Below are positions 1 to 15,000 of a stretch of 64,000 nucleotides of DNA, piece by piece. The position numbers and the translations under genes were made by a program. Source of the DNA: Carallia brachiata (Eukaryota; Streptophyta; Magnoliopsida; Malpighiales; Rhizophoraceae). The stretch is taken from contig JADCRB010000016.1 of NCBI GenBank assembly GCA_021464245.1, positions 3,403,250 to 3,467,249 on the forward strand, read 5' to 3'. The notes below the pieces were generated by a model, which did no database searches, had not been told where the DNA came from, and saw only the letters and a program-made list of their open reading frames with translations. Within the stretch, counting starts at the first letter, position 1. The number at the start of each line of letters is the position of its first letter.

Positions 1-3000
1 CATGCGTTGTTGTTGCCGTCTCACCTTTTATACACGTCCGGGCAAGGAGTGTGCTTTGTTGTTGCCATATCGCCTTTTATACTCTTGCAGAAAAGGAATT
101 TGCTTTTGTTGTTGTTGCCATTTAACCTTTTACACTCAATCGGGCAAGGAGTATACTTTTTTTGTTGTATTTGTCATCTTTTATACGCCTACGGGAAAGG
201 AGTCTACTTTTGTTGTTGTCACTGTCAAGCCTTTTAACTTGTGCGGGCTAGGAGTCTTCTTTGTTATCATTACTATCTCGCCTTTTATACTCGTGCGGGT
301 AAGGTGTATACTTTTTTGTTTTATTTTTCACCTTTTACACTCCTGCGGGCCAGGAGTCTACTTTTGTTGTTATTGCTATCTCACCTTTTATACACGTGTG
401 GCTAAGGAATTTTGTTGTTATTGTCATCTTGCCTTTTATACTTGTGCGGGCAAGGAGTCTGGTTTTGTTGTCGTTGCTGGCTCACCTTTTATGCTCGTGT
501 CGGCTAGAAGCATGCTCAGTTGTTACCATCCTGCTTTTTATGCTCTGTTAGCAAGGAGTTTGCTTTGTTTTTACCGTCTCGCCTTTCATACTTGTGCAGG
601 CAAGGAGTATACTTCTGTTGTTGCACTTTTCGCCTTTAAACTCTTGCGGACAAGCAGTCTACTTTAATTATTGTTATTGTCTCGCCATTTATACTCGCGC
701 AAAAAAGGAGTCTGGTTTTACTGTTGTTACCATCTCACCTTTTGTACTAATGCAGGCAAGAAGTCTGCTTTGCTGTTGTCGTCTCCGCTTTTATACTCGT
801 GCAAGTAGGTAGTATGCTTTTGTTGTTATTGTCGTCTCACCTTTCATACTCGTACGGGCAAGGAGTTTGGTTTTGTTGTTGTTGCCGTGTAGCCTTTTAC
901 ACTCGTGCGAGCAAGCAATATGCTTTGTTGTTGTCGTCTCGCCTTTTATACTCTTATAGGCAAGGAATCTGCTTTTTGTTGTTGTTGTTGTCGTCAAGCC
1001 TTTTAACTCGTGCGGGCTAGGAGTCTGCATTATTTTTGTTACCGTATATCCTTTTATTCTCATGCGAGCAAGGTGTATACTTTTATTTATGTACTTTTCG
1101 CCGTTTGTACTCTTGCCAACAGGAGTTCTACAATTGATGTTGTTGCCGTCTCACCTTTTATGCCTTCATAAGCAAGATGTCTAGTTTTCTTATTTTTGTA
1201 GTCTCGTCTTTTATACTCATACGAGCAAGGATTATGCTTTGCTGTTGCTGTCTCGTCTTTTATACTTATGCCAACAAGGATTGTGCTTTGTTGCTGCTGT
1301 CTCTCCTTTTATACTTGTGCTAGCGGGGAGCATGCTCTTATTGTTGCTACCGTCTTGCCTTTTATACTCGAACGGCCTAGGAGTCTGGTTTTGTTGTTAT
1401 TGCTGTGTTGCCTTTTATTCTCGTGCGGGCAATCAACATGCTTTGTTCATGCCATCTCGCTTTTATACTTGTGTGGGCAAAGAGTCTACTTTTTTTGTTG
1501 CTGGCGTCTAGCCCTTTAACTCATGCGAGCTAGGAGTCTGCTTTGCTGTTATTCCCGTCTCACCTTTTTTATTCATACGGGGAAGGAGCATACTTTTGTT
1601 GTTGTACTTTTTTCCTTTTATACACTTGCGGGGAAAGAGTCTATTTCTACTGTTGTTGTCGTCTCACCTTTTATGCTCGTGCAGACAAGTGTGCTGGTTT
1701 TGCTATTGTACTTGTCGCCTTTTTTACGCTTGCAGACAAAGAGTCTACTTTTGTCATTACTGTCGTCTCGCATTTCATACTTGTCCAAGTTAAGAGTTTG
1801 CTCTGCTGTTCTTGTCGTCTTGCCATTTATACTTGTGCTGGCAAGGAGTACAATTTTGTTGTTTTACTTTTTGCCATTTATACTCTTGTGGGCAAGGAGT
1901 CTACCTTTGTTGTTGTTGCTATCTTGCCTTTTATGCTCATGCGGGCAAGGATTCAAGTTTTGCCATTGTTACCGACCTGACTTTTATACTTGTGCAGGTA
2001 AGGAGTATGATTTGTTGTTCTCATCTTGCCTTTTATACTCGTGCGGGCAAGGAACATGCTTTTGTTGTCGTTGTCGTCTCGCCTTTTGTACTCATGAGGG
2101 CAAGGACCTAGTTTTGCTGTTGCTGCCAGCTTGCCTTTCATACTTGTGTAGGCAAGGAGCATGCTTTGTTGTTGCCGCCACGATTTTTATCCTCGTGCGA
2201 GCAATGACTATGCTTTGTTGTTGTCGTCTCGCCTTTTATGGTTGTGTAGGCAAGGAGTATGCTTTTGTCATTGTACTTTTGCTGCTGTCTTGCCTTTTAC
2301 ACTTGTGCGAGCAAGGAGTCTTCTTTTGTTGTTGTTGTCGTCTCGCCTTTTATACTTTTACAGGCAAGGAGTATGCTTTCCTATTGCCATCAAGCCTTTT
2401 ATACTCATGCAGGCAGGGAGTACACTTTTCTTGTTGTTGCCATCTCGCCTTTTATACCTGTATGGGTAAAGAGCCTGGTATTGTTGTTGTTGCCGTGTCG
2501 CCTTTTATACTCGTGCGGGCGAGGAGCATACTTTGCGGTTGCCATCTCACCTTTTATACCCGTGCGAGCAAAGAGTATGCTTTGTTGTTGCGTCTCGCCC
2601 TTTATACTCATGCAGGTAAGGAGTATACTTTTGTTGCTGTACTTTTTGCCTTTAAACTTTTGCAAACAAGTAGTCTACTTTTGTTGTTATTGTTGTTGTT
2701 GTCTAGCGTTTTATACTTGTCCCGAAAATGAGTCTAGTTTTTTTGTTGTTGCTGTATTGCCTTTTACACTCATGCGGGCAAGGAGTATGCTTTGTTGTTG
2801 CCGTCTCGCCATTTATACTTGTTAGGCAAAGAGTCTGGATTTGTTGGTGTTCCCGTGTCGTCCTTTACACTCGTGCGGGCAAGCAGTATGCTTTGTTGTT
2901 GCTATCTCGGCTTTTATAGTCTTGCTCGCAAGGCATTTGCTTCTGCTGTTATTGTCGTATAGCTGTTCAACTCATGCGCTAGGAGCCTGCTTTGCTGTTG

Positions 3001-6000
3001 TTGTGTCTCACCTTTTATTCTCGTGCGGGCAAAGTGTATACTTTTTCTGTTATACTTTTTTCCATTTATACTTTTGAGGGCAAGGAGTCTTCTTTTGTTA
3101 TCGTTTCCGTCTCACCTTTTATGCTATTGCGGGCAAGGTGTTGGGTTTTGTTGCTGCTGCCATCTCATCTTTCATACTGATGGGGCAAGGGGCATGCCTT
3201 GTTGTTGTTGTCTCTCCTTTCATACTCGTGCTGGTAGGAACTATGCTTTTGTTGTTGCTGCCATCTCATCTTTTATACTCATACAGCCAAGGATTCAGGC
3301 TTTGTTGTTATTGCCTTGTTACTTTTTATTCTCGTGTAGGCGAGCAGCACTCCTTGTGGTTGCTGTCTCGCCTTTTATACTCGTGTGGGGAAGGAGTCTA
3401 TTTTTGTTTTGGTAGCATCTAGCCTTCTAGCTAGTGCGGGCAAAGGAGTTTGCTTTTTTGTTGTTGTCGTGTCGCCTTTTCTACTCATGCAGGTAATGAG
3501 TATACTTTTGTTAATGTGCTTTTCGTCTCTTATACTCTTGCAGGCAAAGAGTCTACTTTTACTGTTGTTACTATCTGACCTTTTACGCTCGTACGGGGAA
3601 AGGGACTGGTTTTGTTGTTGTACTTGTCAGTTTTTTTGCTCTTACAGGCAAAGAGTCTACTTTTGTTGTTGTTACCGTCTCGCCTTTTATATTCACGCGG
3701 GTTAGGAGTCTGCTTTGCTATTGTTGCCGTCTCGCCATTTATACTAATGCTGGCAAGGAACATACTTTTGTTGTTCTACTTTTCGCCATTTATACTCTTA
3801 CGGGCAAAGAGTCTGCTTTTGTTGTTGTTACCGTCTTGCCTTTTATACTTGTGTGGGCAATAATTCTAGTTTTGTTGTTGTTACCAACTCACCATTTATA
3901 CTCGTGTGGGCAAGAAGCATACTTTGCTATTGCTGTCTTGCCTTTTATGCTCATATGAACAAGGGGTATCCTTTTGTTGTTGTGGTCGTCTCGCTTTTTA
4001 TACTCATCCAGGCAAAGAGTCTGCTTTTGTCCTTGTTGCCGGCTCGCTTTTACACTCATGCAGGAAAAGAACATGCTTTATTGTTGCCGTGGCGCCTTTT
4101 ATTCTTGCACGAGCAAGGAATACGCTTTGTTGTCGCCGCCTCGCTCTTTATACTCATACAGGTAGAGAGCATGCTTTTGTTTTTGTTGTCGTCTCACCTT
4201 TTATACTTGTGTGGGCAAAGTGTCTGGTTTTATTGAGGTTATCATCTCACCTCTTACACTCATGCAGGCAAGGAGTATGCTTTTACTATTCGCGCCGTCT
4301 CACCTTTTACCTTCGTGCGGGCAAGTAGTCTAGTTTTGTTGTTTTCGTTTTCTCGACTTTCATACTCGTGCAAGCAAGGAGTATGCTTTTGTTGTTGTTA
4401 GCATTTTGCCCTTTTATACTCGTTCGGGCAAAGAGTCTATTTTTATTGTAGTTGTCGTTTCGCCTTTTATACTGGTGTGGGCAAGGGGTATGTTTTGCTA
4501 TTGCCATCTTGCCTTTTATACTCATACAAGCAAGAAGTGTGCGTTTGTTGTTTCTGCCGTCTCACCGTTTATGCTCGTTCGGGGCAAGGGTCTGCTTTTG
4601 TTGTTGTTGCCATCTCCTCTGTTATACTCCTGCAGGCAAAGAGCATGCTTTTTTGCTATCTTCTCGCTTTTTACACACGTACAAGCAAGGAATATTCTTT
4701 GTTGTTGCCTTCTTGCCTTTTATACTCGTGCAGGCGAGGAGTATACTTTTGTTGTTGTATTCATCGCCTTTAATACTATTGTTGGCAATGACTCTGCTTT
4801 TGTTAATGTTGCTACTCGCCTTTTGCACTCTTGCGACTAAGGAGTCTGATTTTGTTGTTGTTGCCATCTCATCTTTTATACTCGTGCGTGCTAGGAGTTT
4901 GCTCTGCTATTATTACTGTCTTGCCTTTTATACTCGTGCGGGCAAGGAGTATACTTTTATTTTTGTACTTTTTGCCTTTTGTATTCTTGCAAGCAAGGAG
5001 TCTACGTTTGCTATTGTTACTATCTCGGCTTTTGTACTCGTGCAGACAAGGAGTCTGGTTTCGTTGTTGTTGCCATCTCGCCTTTTATACTCATGTGGAC
5101 TAGGAGTCTGCTTTGACGTTGTCGTCGTCTTGCCTTTTATACTTGTGTCAGCAAGGCATATGCTTTCATCATTGTATTTTTTGCTTTTTATAATCTTTCG
5201 AGCAAGTAGTCTGATTTTGTTGTTGTTGTCATCCTTCCTATTATTCCAGCGCAGGCTAGGAGTCAGCGTTACTGTTGTTGCCCTCTTGGCTTTTATACTT
5301 CTTTGGGCAAAGAATACACTTTTGTTGTTGTACGCTTTGCCTTTCATATTCTTGCAGGCAAGGAGTCTGCTTTTGTTGTTGTCGTTGTCTTGCCTTTTAT
5401 CCTCGTGCAAGTAAGGAGTCTATTTTTGTTGCTATTGTCGTCTTGCATTTCGTACTCGTGTAGGGAAGGAGTATACTGTTGCTGTTGTACTTTTTGCCTT
5501 TTGTGCTCTCATGGGCAAGGAGTTGGGTTTTGTTGTTGTTGTCATCTTGCCTTTTATTCTCCTGCAAGTAAGTAACATGATTTGTTGCTGCCGTCTCGCC
5601 TTTTATAGTTTTGTGGGTAAGAAGCCTGCTTTTGTTGTTATTACTGTCTTGCCTTTTATAGTCGTGCGGCCTAGGCGTCTACTTTGCTGTTGTTACCGTC
5701 TTGCCTTTTATGCTCGTGTGGGCAAGGAGTCTGGTTTTGTTATTGTTGTTGTCTCCCCTTTTATAGTGATGTGGGCTAGGAGTCGGCTTTGCTGTTGTTG
5801 TTGCCTCACCTTTTGTACTCGTTCGGGGAAAGAGTATGCTTTTGTTGTTGTTGCTATCTTGCTTTTTATGCTCGTACGAGCAAGGAGTTTGGTTTTGGTG
5901 TAGTCATCATCTTGCCATTTATTTTTGTACCTTTTCCCTTCTGTATTCTTGCAGGCAAAAAGCCTGCTTTTGCTGTTGTTACCGTCTCAACTTGTTTACT

Positions 6001-9000
6001 CGTGTGGGCAACGAGTTTGGTTTTGTTGTTGTTGGCGTCTCCCGTTTTATGCTCTTGCGGGCTAGGAGTCTGCTTTGTTGTTGTTGCCATCTTACCTTTT
6101 GTACTCGTGTCGGTAAGGAGTCTGCTTTTGTTGTTGTTGCTATCTTGCCTTTTATGCTCGTACGGGCAAGGAGTCTGTTTTTTGGTGTAGTCATCATCTT
6201 GCCTTTTATACTCGTGCAAGCAAGAAGTATGTTTTTATTGTTGTTGTCGTCGTTTTGCCTTTTATACTCATGCGGGTAACGAGTCTAGTTTTATTGTTGC
6301 TGCCATCTCGCCTTTTATACTCATGTGAGTAAAGAGTATGCTTTGTTGTTGACGTCTCGCCTTTATCCTCGTGTGGGGAAGAAGTCGTCTCTCTTTTTAT
6401 ACTCCCGCAGGCAAGGAGCATGCTTTTGTTGTTGTTGCCTTCTCGCCTTTTGCACTCGTACGGGCAAGGAGATTGGGTTTGTTGTTGTTGTTACCTCACT
6501 TTTTATACTCGTTCGGGCAAACATCATTCTTTGTTGTTGCCGTCATCACTTTTATAGTCATACGAGTGAGGAGTAGGCCTTGTTGTTACCATCTTACCTT
6601 TTGTACTCGTGTGGTAATGCATCATGCTTTGTTCTTGTTGTCGTCTCGTCTTTTATGGCCGTGCAAGCAAGGAGTATACTTCGTTGTTACCGTCTCGCCT
6701 TTTATAGTTCGGCGGACGAGACTGTACTTTTGCTGTTGTACTTGTCGCCTTTATATTCTTACAGGCAAGGAGTCTGCTTTTATTGTTGATGTCGTCTTGC
6801 CTTGTACACTTTTGTGGGCAAGGCATATGCTTTTATTTTTGCACTTTTTGCCCTTTATATTACTTTGGGGAAGGATTCGACATTCGCTACTGTTATTGTC
6901 TCACCTTTTATACTCATGTGAGCAAGGGGTCTGGTTTTTTTGTTGTTGTTGTGTTACCTTTTATACTTGGAAGTAAAGAGTATACTTTTGTTGCTGTGCT
7001 TGTCACATTTTATACTCTTGCAGGCAGGGAGTCTGCTTTTGCTGTTGTTGTCGTCTCGCCTTCTATACTCCTGTGGGGTAAGAGTCTGCTTTGCTGACAT
7101 TGTCGTCTCACCTTTTATGCTCGTGCAAGCAAGGAGTATGCTTTTGTTGTTGTACTCTTTGCCTTTTATGCTCTTTCGGGCAAGGAGTCTGCTTTAGTTG
7201 ATGTTGCTACCTTGCCTTTTACAATCGCGCCGGCAAGGAGTCTGGTTTTGTTGTTGTTGTTGCCTCGCCTTTTATACTCGTCCGGGTAAGGAGTATACCT
7301 TACTGTTGCTGTTGCCATCTTGCCTTTTATACTCGTGCAACCAAGTAGTATGCTCTTGTTTTTACTATCGTCTCGCCATTTATTGACACAGGCAAGGACG
7401 CTGGTTTTGTTATTGTTGCCGTCTTGTCTTTTATATTTGTACGGGCAAGTGGCAAGCTTTGTTGTTGTCGTCTCGCCTTTAATACTCACATGGGCAAAGA
7501 GTATTCTTTCGTGCTGTCTCTCGCATTTTATACTCTTGAAAGGAAGGAGACTAATTTTGCTCTGTTGTTGTTATCATCTCGCCATTCGTACTCATGTGGG
7601 CACGGAGTATACTTTTGTTATTGTAGTTTTCCCTTTTATGCTCTTGCGGCAAGAGTCCACCCTTGTTCTTGTTGTTGTCTCGCCTTTTGTACTCTTGCAG
7701 GCTAGATGTCTTCTTTGCTGTTGTTGTCGTCTCACCTTCCATACTCATGCGGGCAAGGGGTTTACTGTTGTGGTTGCATTTTTCGCATTTTATGCTCTTG
7801 CGGGTAAGAAGTTTGGTTTTGTTGTTGTTGCTGTCTCGCCTTTTATACTCGTATGGGTAAGGAGTCTGGTATTGTTGTTGTTGTCATCCCACCTATTTTA
7901 CTCGTGCAGGCAAGTAGCATCCTTTTGCTATTGCACCTTTCACCTTTTATACTCTTGTGGGCAAGGAGTCTTGTTTTATTGTTATTGTCATCTAGCCTTT
8001 TATACTCGTGCAGGCAAGCAGCATGCTTTGTTGTTGCCGTCTTGCCTTTTTAACTGTTGCGTGTAAGGAGTCTGCTTTTGCTAGTGTTGCTATCGTTGCT
8101 ATCTTCCCTTTTATACTTGTTCAGGCAAGGAGTCTGGTTTTGTTATTGTTGTCGTCTCTCTTTTTATACTCATGGGAGATAGGAGTATACTTTACTGTTG
8201 CCGTCTCGCCTTTTATACTCTTGTGGGCAAGGAGTATACTTTGATATTGCTATCTCGCCTTTCATACTCGTGCATGTTGAGAGCATGCTTTTGTTGTTAT
8301 TGTCGTCTCACCCTTTGTAGTCACATGGGCAGGGACTTTGGTTTTTTCATTGTTGCCGTCTTGCCTTTTCTGCTGTTGTCTCACTCTTTATACATTTGCG
8401 GGGAAGGAGACTACACTTGCTGTTATTGTCGTCTCGACTTGTATACTTGTGCGAGCAAGGAGTATACTTTTGTTGTTGTACTTTTCGCCTTTTATACTCT
8501 TGCGAGTAAGGAATCTGCTTTTATTGTTGTTGCTATCTCGCCTTTGGTACTCATATGGGTAAGGAGTCTGGTTTTGTTGTTGTTGCCATCCCACCATTTT
8601 TACTTTTGTGGGCAAGGAGTATACTTTTGTTGTTGCACTTTTCGCCTTTTATACTCTTTCGGGCAAGGAGTCTCGTTTTATTGTTGTTGCCATCCAGCCT
8701 TTTATGCATGTGCGGGCAAGCAACATGCTTTGTTGTTGTTGTCTCACCTAGTCTTGTAGGCAAGGAGGCTGCTTTCGTTGTTGTTGCTTTCTTGCCTTTT
8801 ATACTTAAGCGGGAAAGGAGTCTCGTTTAGTTGTTGTTGCTGTCTCGTCTTTTATACTCGCGTGGGCAAGGTGTATGCCTCAATATTGCCGTTTTTCCTT
8901 TTATATTCGTGCGGGCAGGGAGCATGCATTCGTTGTAGTCGCTGTCCTACCTTTTACACTCGTGCAAGCAAGGATTTTGCTTTGCCATTAGTACTGTCTC

Positions 9001-12000
9001 GGCTTTAATATTCGCACAAGTAGGGAGTATTCTTTTCTTGTTGTTGCCATCTCGCTTTTTATGCTCGTGCAGGCAAGGAGTCTGCGTTGCTATTATTACC
9101 GTCTCACTTTTTATGCTCTTGGAGGCAAGGAGTCTACTTTTGTTGTGGTTGCCATCTCGCCTTTTTTACACATTCGGGCTAGGAGTCTGCTTTGCTGTTG
9201 TTGCCGCCTTGCCTTTTATGCCTGTGTAGACAAGGAGTTTACTTTTGTTGCTGTACTTTTCGCCTTTCATATTCTTGTGGGCAAGGAGTCTGCTTTTGTT
9301 GTTGTTGCAGTCTCACCTTTTATGGATGTGCCAGCCAGGAGTCTGTTTTGCTGTTGTAACCGCCTCACCTTTTATAACCGTGCAGGCAAAGAGTATACTT
9401 GTGTTGTTGTACTTTACAACTTTTATATCCCTGTGTGTAAGGAGTCTAGTTTTGTTGTTATTGTCGTCTCGCCTTTTACACCCATGCTGGCAATGAACAC
9501 GGTTTATTGTTGCTATCTCGCCTTTTATACTCGTCTGACAAGGAGTATGCTTTGTTGTTGCCATCTCGCCTTCTATATTCTTACAGGCAATGAGTCTGCT
9601 TTTGTTGTTGTTGTCGTCTCGACTTTTATACTCGCATGAGCTAGTGTTTGCTTTGCTATCGTTACTGACATGCCTTTTTTGCTTGGGCAGGCAAGGAGTA
9701 TACTTTTATTTTTGTAATTTTTGCCTTTCATATCCTTGCAGGCAAAGAGTATACTTTTGTTGTCGTTATCGTCTCTACTTTTGCTGTTGTTATCGTCTTT
9801 GTTTTTGCCTTTCATACTCATGCAAAATGGAGTTTGGTTTTGTTGCTATTGTTGTCTCACCTTTTTTACTCAGGTGCATAAAAAGTATACTTTTGTTGTT
9901 GTATTAGTTGCCTTTTATACTCTTGCAGGAAAAGAGCCTGCCTTTGTTGTTGTTGTTGTTGTCTCGCCTTTTATGTTTGTGCGAGCAAGAAGTCTGCCTT
10001 ACTGTTGTTGTTGTCCCGACTTTTATACTCGTACGGGCAAGGAGTATGTTGTTATTGTTGTTGTCGTCTCGTTTTTATACTCATACAAGGAATGAGTTTG
10101 CTTTTGTTGTGATTGTTGCCTCCCTTTTTATACTTGTGCAGGTAAGGAATACGCATTGTTATTACCGACTTGCCTTTTACACTCGTGCAAACAAGGAGTA
10201 TGCTTTGTTGTTGCCATCTCGCATTTTATACCCCTTCGTACAAGGAGAATGCTTGGCTATTGCCGTCTTGCCTTTTGTACTCATGATGGCAAGGAGTGTG
10301 CTTTGTCATTCATATCTTGCCTTTTATACTTGTGTGGGCAGGGAGTATACTTTTGTTGTTGTTGTTGTCTCGCCTTTTATACTCGCACGGGTAAGGAGTC
10401 CAAGAATGTTGTTGCTGCCGTCTCGCCATTTATACTCGTGCAAGCAAGCAGCATGCTTTGTTGCTGTCATCTCGCCTTTTATAGTCATGCAGGCAAGGAG
10501 TATAGTTCGTTGTTGCCTTCTCGCCTTTTGTACTCGGTCAGGCAAGGAGTATACTTTTGTTGTTGTACTTGTCGCCTTTTAAACTCTAGCAGCCAAGGAG
10601 TCTACTTTTATTGTTGTTGTCGCCTCACCTTTTATACTTGTGAGGGCTATATGTCTACTTGTGGGCAAGGAGTCTACTTTTGCTGTTGTTACCATCTTGG
10701 CTTTTATACTTGTGCGAGAAGGAGTCTAATTTTGTTGTTCTTCTCGTCTCCTCTTGTATGCTCGGGTAGGCGAGGAGTATACTTTTGTTTTTGTACTTGT
10801 CGCCTTTTATACTCTTGGAGGCAAGGAGCCTGCCTTTGTTGTTGTTGCTTTCTCGCCTTTTATACTCATGTGGACTAGGGGTCTACTTTGTTATTGTTGC
10901 CCTTTCAACTTTTATACTCAAACGTGCAAGGGGTATGCTTTGTTGTTGTTGTTGTCTTGTCTTTTATACTCATACGAGCAAGGAGCCTCCTTTTGGTGTA
11001 ATTGTTGTCTCGCCTTTTATACTCGTGTAGGTAAGGAGCATGCTTTGTTGTTACCGTCTTACCTTTTATACTTGTGCAGACAGGGAGTATACTTTGTTGT
11101 CATCCTCTTGCCTGTTATACTCGTGTGGGCAAGGAGTAAGCTTTGCTGTCCCCACCTTGCCTTTTATACTCGTGCGGACAGGGACTATGCTTTTGTTGTT
11201 GTTGCCGTCTCACCTTTTATACTCGTTCAGGTAAGGAGTCTAGGTTTCTTGTTATTGTTGTCTCGTTTTTTGTACTCGTGCTGACAAGCAGCAGGCTTTC
11301 TTGTTGTTGTTGCACCTTTTATATTCATGCAGGCAAGAAGTATGCTTTTTGTTGTTGTCTTTGCTTTTACACTCGAGCGGACGAGAAGCATACTTTTCGT
11401 AGTACTTGTCGCCTTTTATACTCTTGTAGGCAAGGAGTATGATTTTGTTGTTGTTGTCGCCTCGCCTTATATACTCGTGAGGGCTAGCCGCCTGCTTTTT
11501 GCTATTGTTACCATCTTGCCATTTATCCTCATTCGAGCAAGGAGTATACTTTTGTTTTCGTGCTTTTTTCTTTTTATATTCTTCTGGGCAAAGAGTCTCC
11601 ATTTGCTGTTGTTACTGTTTTCCCTTTTATACTTCTGCGAACAAAAAGTCTAATTTTGTTGTTGTTGCCATTTTGCCTTTCATACTCGAGCGCGCGAGGT
11701 ATATAATTTTGATGTTGTACTTGCCGCCTTTTATACTCTTGCAGACAAGGAGTCTACTTTTGTCGTTGTTGCTATCTCACATTTTATACTCCTGGGGGCT
11801 AATAGTCTACCATGTTGTTATTGCTGTTTTACCATTTATGCTCGCGCGAGCAAGCAATATGCTTTTGTTGTTGTACTGTTCGCCTTTTATGCCCTTGCGA
11901 GCAAGCAGTTTGCTTTCGTTGTTGTACTGTTCGCCTTTTATGCCCTTCTGAGTAAGGAGTTTGCTTTTATTATTGTTACTGCCACGCCTTTTATACTCGT

Positions 12001-15000
12001 GCGGGCAAGGAGTATACTTTGTTGTTGTCGTTCTACCTTTTATACTAGTGTGGGCAAGGAGTATGCTTTTGTCGCCATTGTCGTCTCGCCTTTTATTTTT
12101 GTACGAGCAAAGACTCTTGTTTGGCTATTGTTGTCGTCTTGCCTTTTATACGCCTGTGGGCAAGCAGCATGCTTTGTTGCTGCCGTCTTGCCTTTTGTAC
12201 TCGTGCGGGCAAATAGTGTGCTTTGTTGCTACCATCTCGCTTTATATATTCTTCCAGAGAAGGAGATGACTTTTGATGTTGTTGTCGTCTTGCCATTTAC
12301 ACTCGTGTAGGCTAAAAGTCTGCATTGTGTTGTTACCATCTCATCTTTTGTACTCATGCGGGCAAGGAGTATACTTTTGTTGTTGTACTTTTCGGCTTTT
12401 ATATTCTTGCGGGCAAGTAGCCTCCCTCTGTTGTTGTTGCTGTCTCACCTTTTATACTCAAGCGGGCTAGGAGTCTACTTTCTTGTTGCCATGTTGCCTT
12501 TTATTCCTGTGTGGTCTAGGAGTCTTCTTTACGGTTGTTGTTGTCTTCCGCTTTTGTTGTTATTGTCCTATCGCCTTTTTTACTCATGCGAGTTAACAAT
12601 GAGCTTTGTTGTTGTTGCCGTCTCACCTTTTATACTCGTGTTGGCAATAAGCATACTTTTTTTATTTTAATTTTCGCAATTTATACTTTTGTGAGCAAAG
12701 AGTCTGCTTTTGTTACTGTTGTTGTCTCGCCTTTTATACTCATGTGGGCAAGTATTCTAGTTTTACTGTTGCTATTGACACGCCTTTACACTTGTGCAGG
12801 CAACGAGTACGCTTTTGTTGTAGTACTTTTCGCATTTTATACTCTTGCGAGCAAGGAGTCTACATTTATTGTTTTACTGTCTCACTTTTATACTCGTGCG
12901 GGCAAGGAGTCTGGTTTTGTTTTTGTTGCTGTCTTGCCTTTTATACTCATGCGGCCAAGGAGTATCCTTTGCTGTTGCCATCTCGCCTTTTAAACTCGTG
13001 CGGGCAGGGAGTATGATGTTGTGGTTATTGCCATCTTGCCTTTCATAATCGTACAGGCAAGGAGTATAGTTTTGTTGTTGTTGCCGTGTCGCTCTTTACA
13101 CTCGTGCGGGCAAGCAGTATGCTTCGTTACTATCGTCTCGCCTTTTATACTCTTGCGAGCAAGGAATATGCTTTTGTTGTTGTTGCCGTCCACCCTTTTA
13201 ACTCGTGTCGGCTAGGAGTCTCCTCTACTATTGTTACCATCTTGCTTTTTATTCTCGTGCGGGCAAGGTGTATACTTTTGTCGTTGTATTTTTTGCCATT
13301 TATACTCTCGCAGGCCAGGAATCTGTTTTTGTTGTTGTTGCCGTCTACCCTTTTAACTTTTAACTCGTGCGGGCTAGGAGTCTCCTCTACTGTTGTTACC
13401 GTCTTGCCTTTTATTCTCGTGCAGGCAACGTGGATACTTTTGTTATTGAACTTTTCGTCGTTTATACTCTTGTGGGGACAGAGTCTACTTTTACTATTAT
13501 TGTCGTCTCACCTTTTATGCTCATGCAGGCCAGGAGTATGCTTTGTTGTTGCTGTCTCTCCTTTTATACTCATATTGGGAAGGAGTATGCATTTGTTATT
13601 GTAGTCGTCACGCCTATTATACTCACGCGGGCAAGGAGTCTAGTTTTGTTGTTGTTGTCGTGCCTCTTTTTATTCTCATGCGGGCAAGCAGCATGCTTTG
13701 TTATTGTTGTCTCGCCTTTTAAACTCGTGCAGGCAAAGAGTCTTCTTTTGTTGTTGCTGGCATCTAGCCTTTTAACTTGTGTGGGCTAGGAGTTTTCTTT
13801 ACTATTGTTGTCGTCTCACCTTTTATACTCGTGTGGGCAAGCAGTATACTTTTGTTATTGTACGTTTTGCCTTTTATACTCTTGCAGGCAAAGACTCTAC
13901 TTTTACTGTAGTCGTTGTCCCACCTTTTATGCTCGTGCGGCCAAGGGGCCTAGTTTTGTTGTTGTACTTGTCTCCTTTTTTACTCTTGCAGGAAAAGAGT
14001 CTGCTTTTACTATTGTTGTCATGTCGTCTTTTGTACTTGTGCGGGTTAGGAGTCTGCTTTGCTGTTGTTGTTGTCTTGCCTTTTATACTCGCACTGGCAA
14101 GGTGTATAGTTTTCTTGTTTTACTTTTCTCCATTTATACTCTTGCGAGCAAGGAGTTTGCCTTAGTTGTTGTTGCTGTCTCAGCTTTTACACTCATGTGG
14201 GCAAGGATTCTAGTTTCGCCATTGTTACCGACTCGCCTTTTATACTCGTGCGGGTAAAAAGTATGCTTTTCTATTACCGTCTCACCTTATATATTCGTTC
14301 AAGCAAGGAGCATGTTTTTGTTATTGTTGTCAGCTCGCCTCTTATACTCGTGCGGGCAAGGAGTCTGGTTTTGATGTTGTTGTCAGCTTTTCTTTTATAC
14401 TTGTGCAGATAAAGAGCATACGTCGTTGTTGTCGTCTCACTTTTAAGCTTGTGCGAGCAAGGAGTATGCGTTGTTGTTGCCATCTTGCCTTTTATACTCG
14501 TGCAGGCAGGGAGCATACTTTTGTTGTTGCACTTTTCGCCTTTAAACTCTTGTGGACAAGCAGTCTACTTTTGCTATTGTTGCTGTCTCACCACTCATAC
14601 TCGTTCGGGCGAGGAGTTTGGTTTTGTTGTTGTTGTTGTCGTGCCTTTTATACTCATGCAGGCGAGGAGTATGCTTTGCTATTGCCCTCTCGCCTTTTAT
14701 ACTCCTGCGGGCAGGGAGTATGCTTTTGTTGTTATTGTCGTCTTGCCTTTCGTACTCGTACGGGCAAGGAGTCTGGTTGTGTTGTTGTTACCGTGTCGCC
14801 TTATACACTTGTCCAGGCAACCAACATGCTTTGTTGCTACCATCTCGCATTTTATACTCTTGCAGGCAAGGAATCTGCTTTTGTTGTTGTTGCCGTCCAG
14901 CCTTTAACTAGTGCAGGTTAGGAGCTTGCTAAACTGTTGTTACCTTCTCGCCTTTTATTCTCTTGTGGACAAGCTATATACTTTTGTTATTGTACTTATT

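Noticed and set aside
1523..2731. 402-codon open frame as a protein gene
   Set aside because: It lies wholly inside the satellite, all three forward frames are similarly open, and the peptide is a translation of the monomer.
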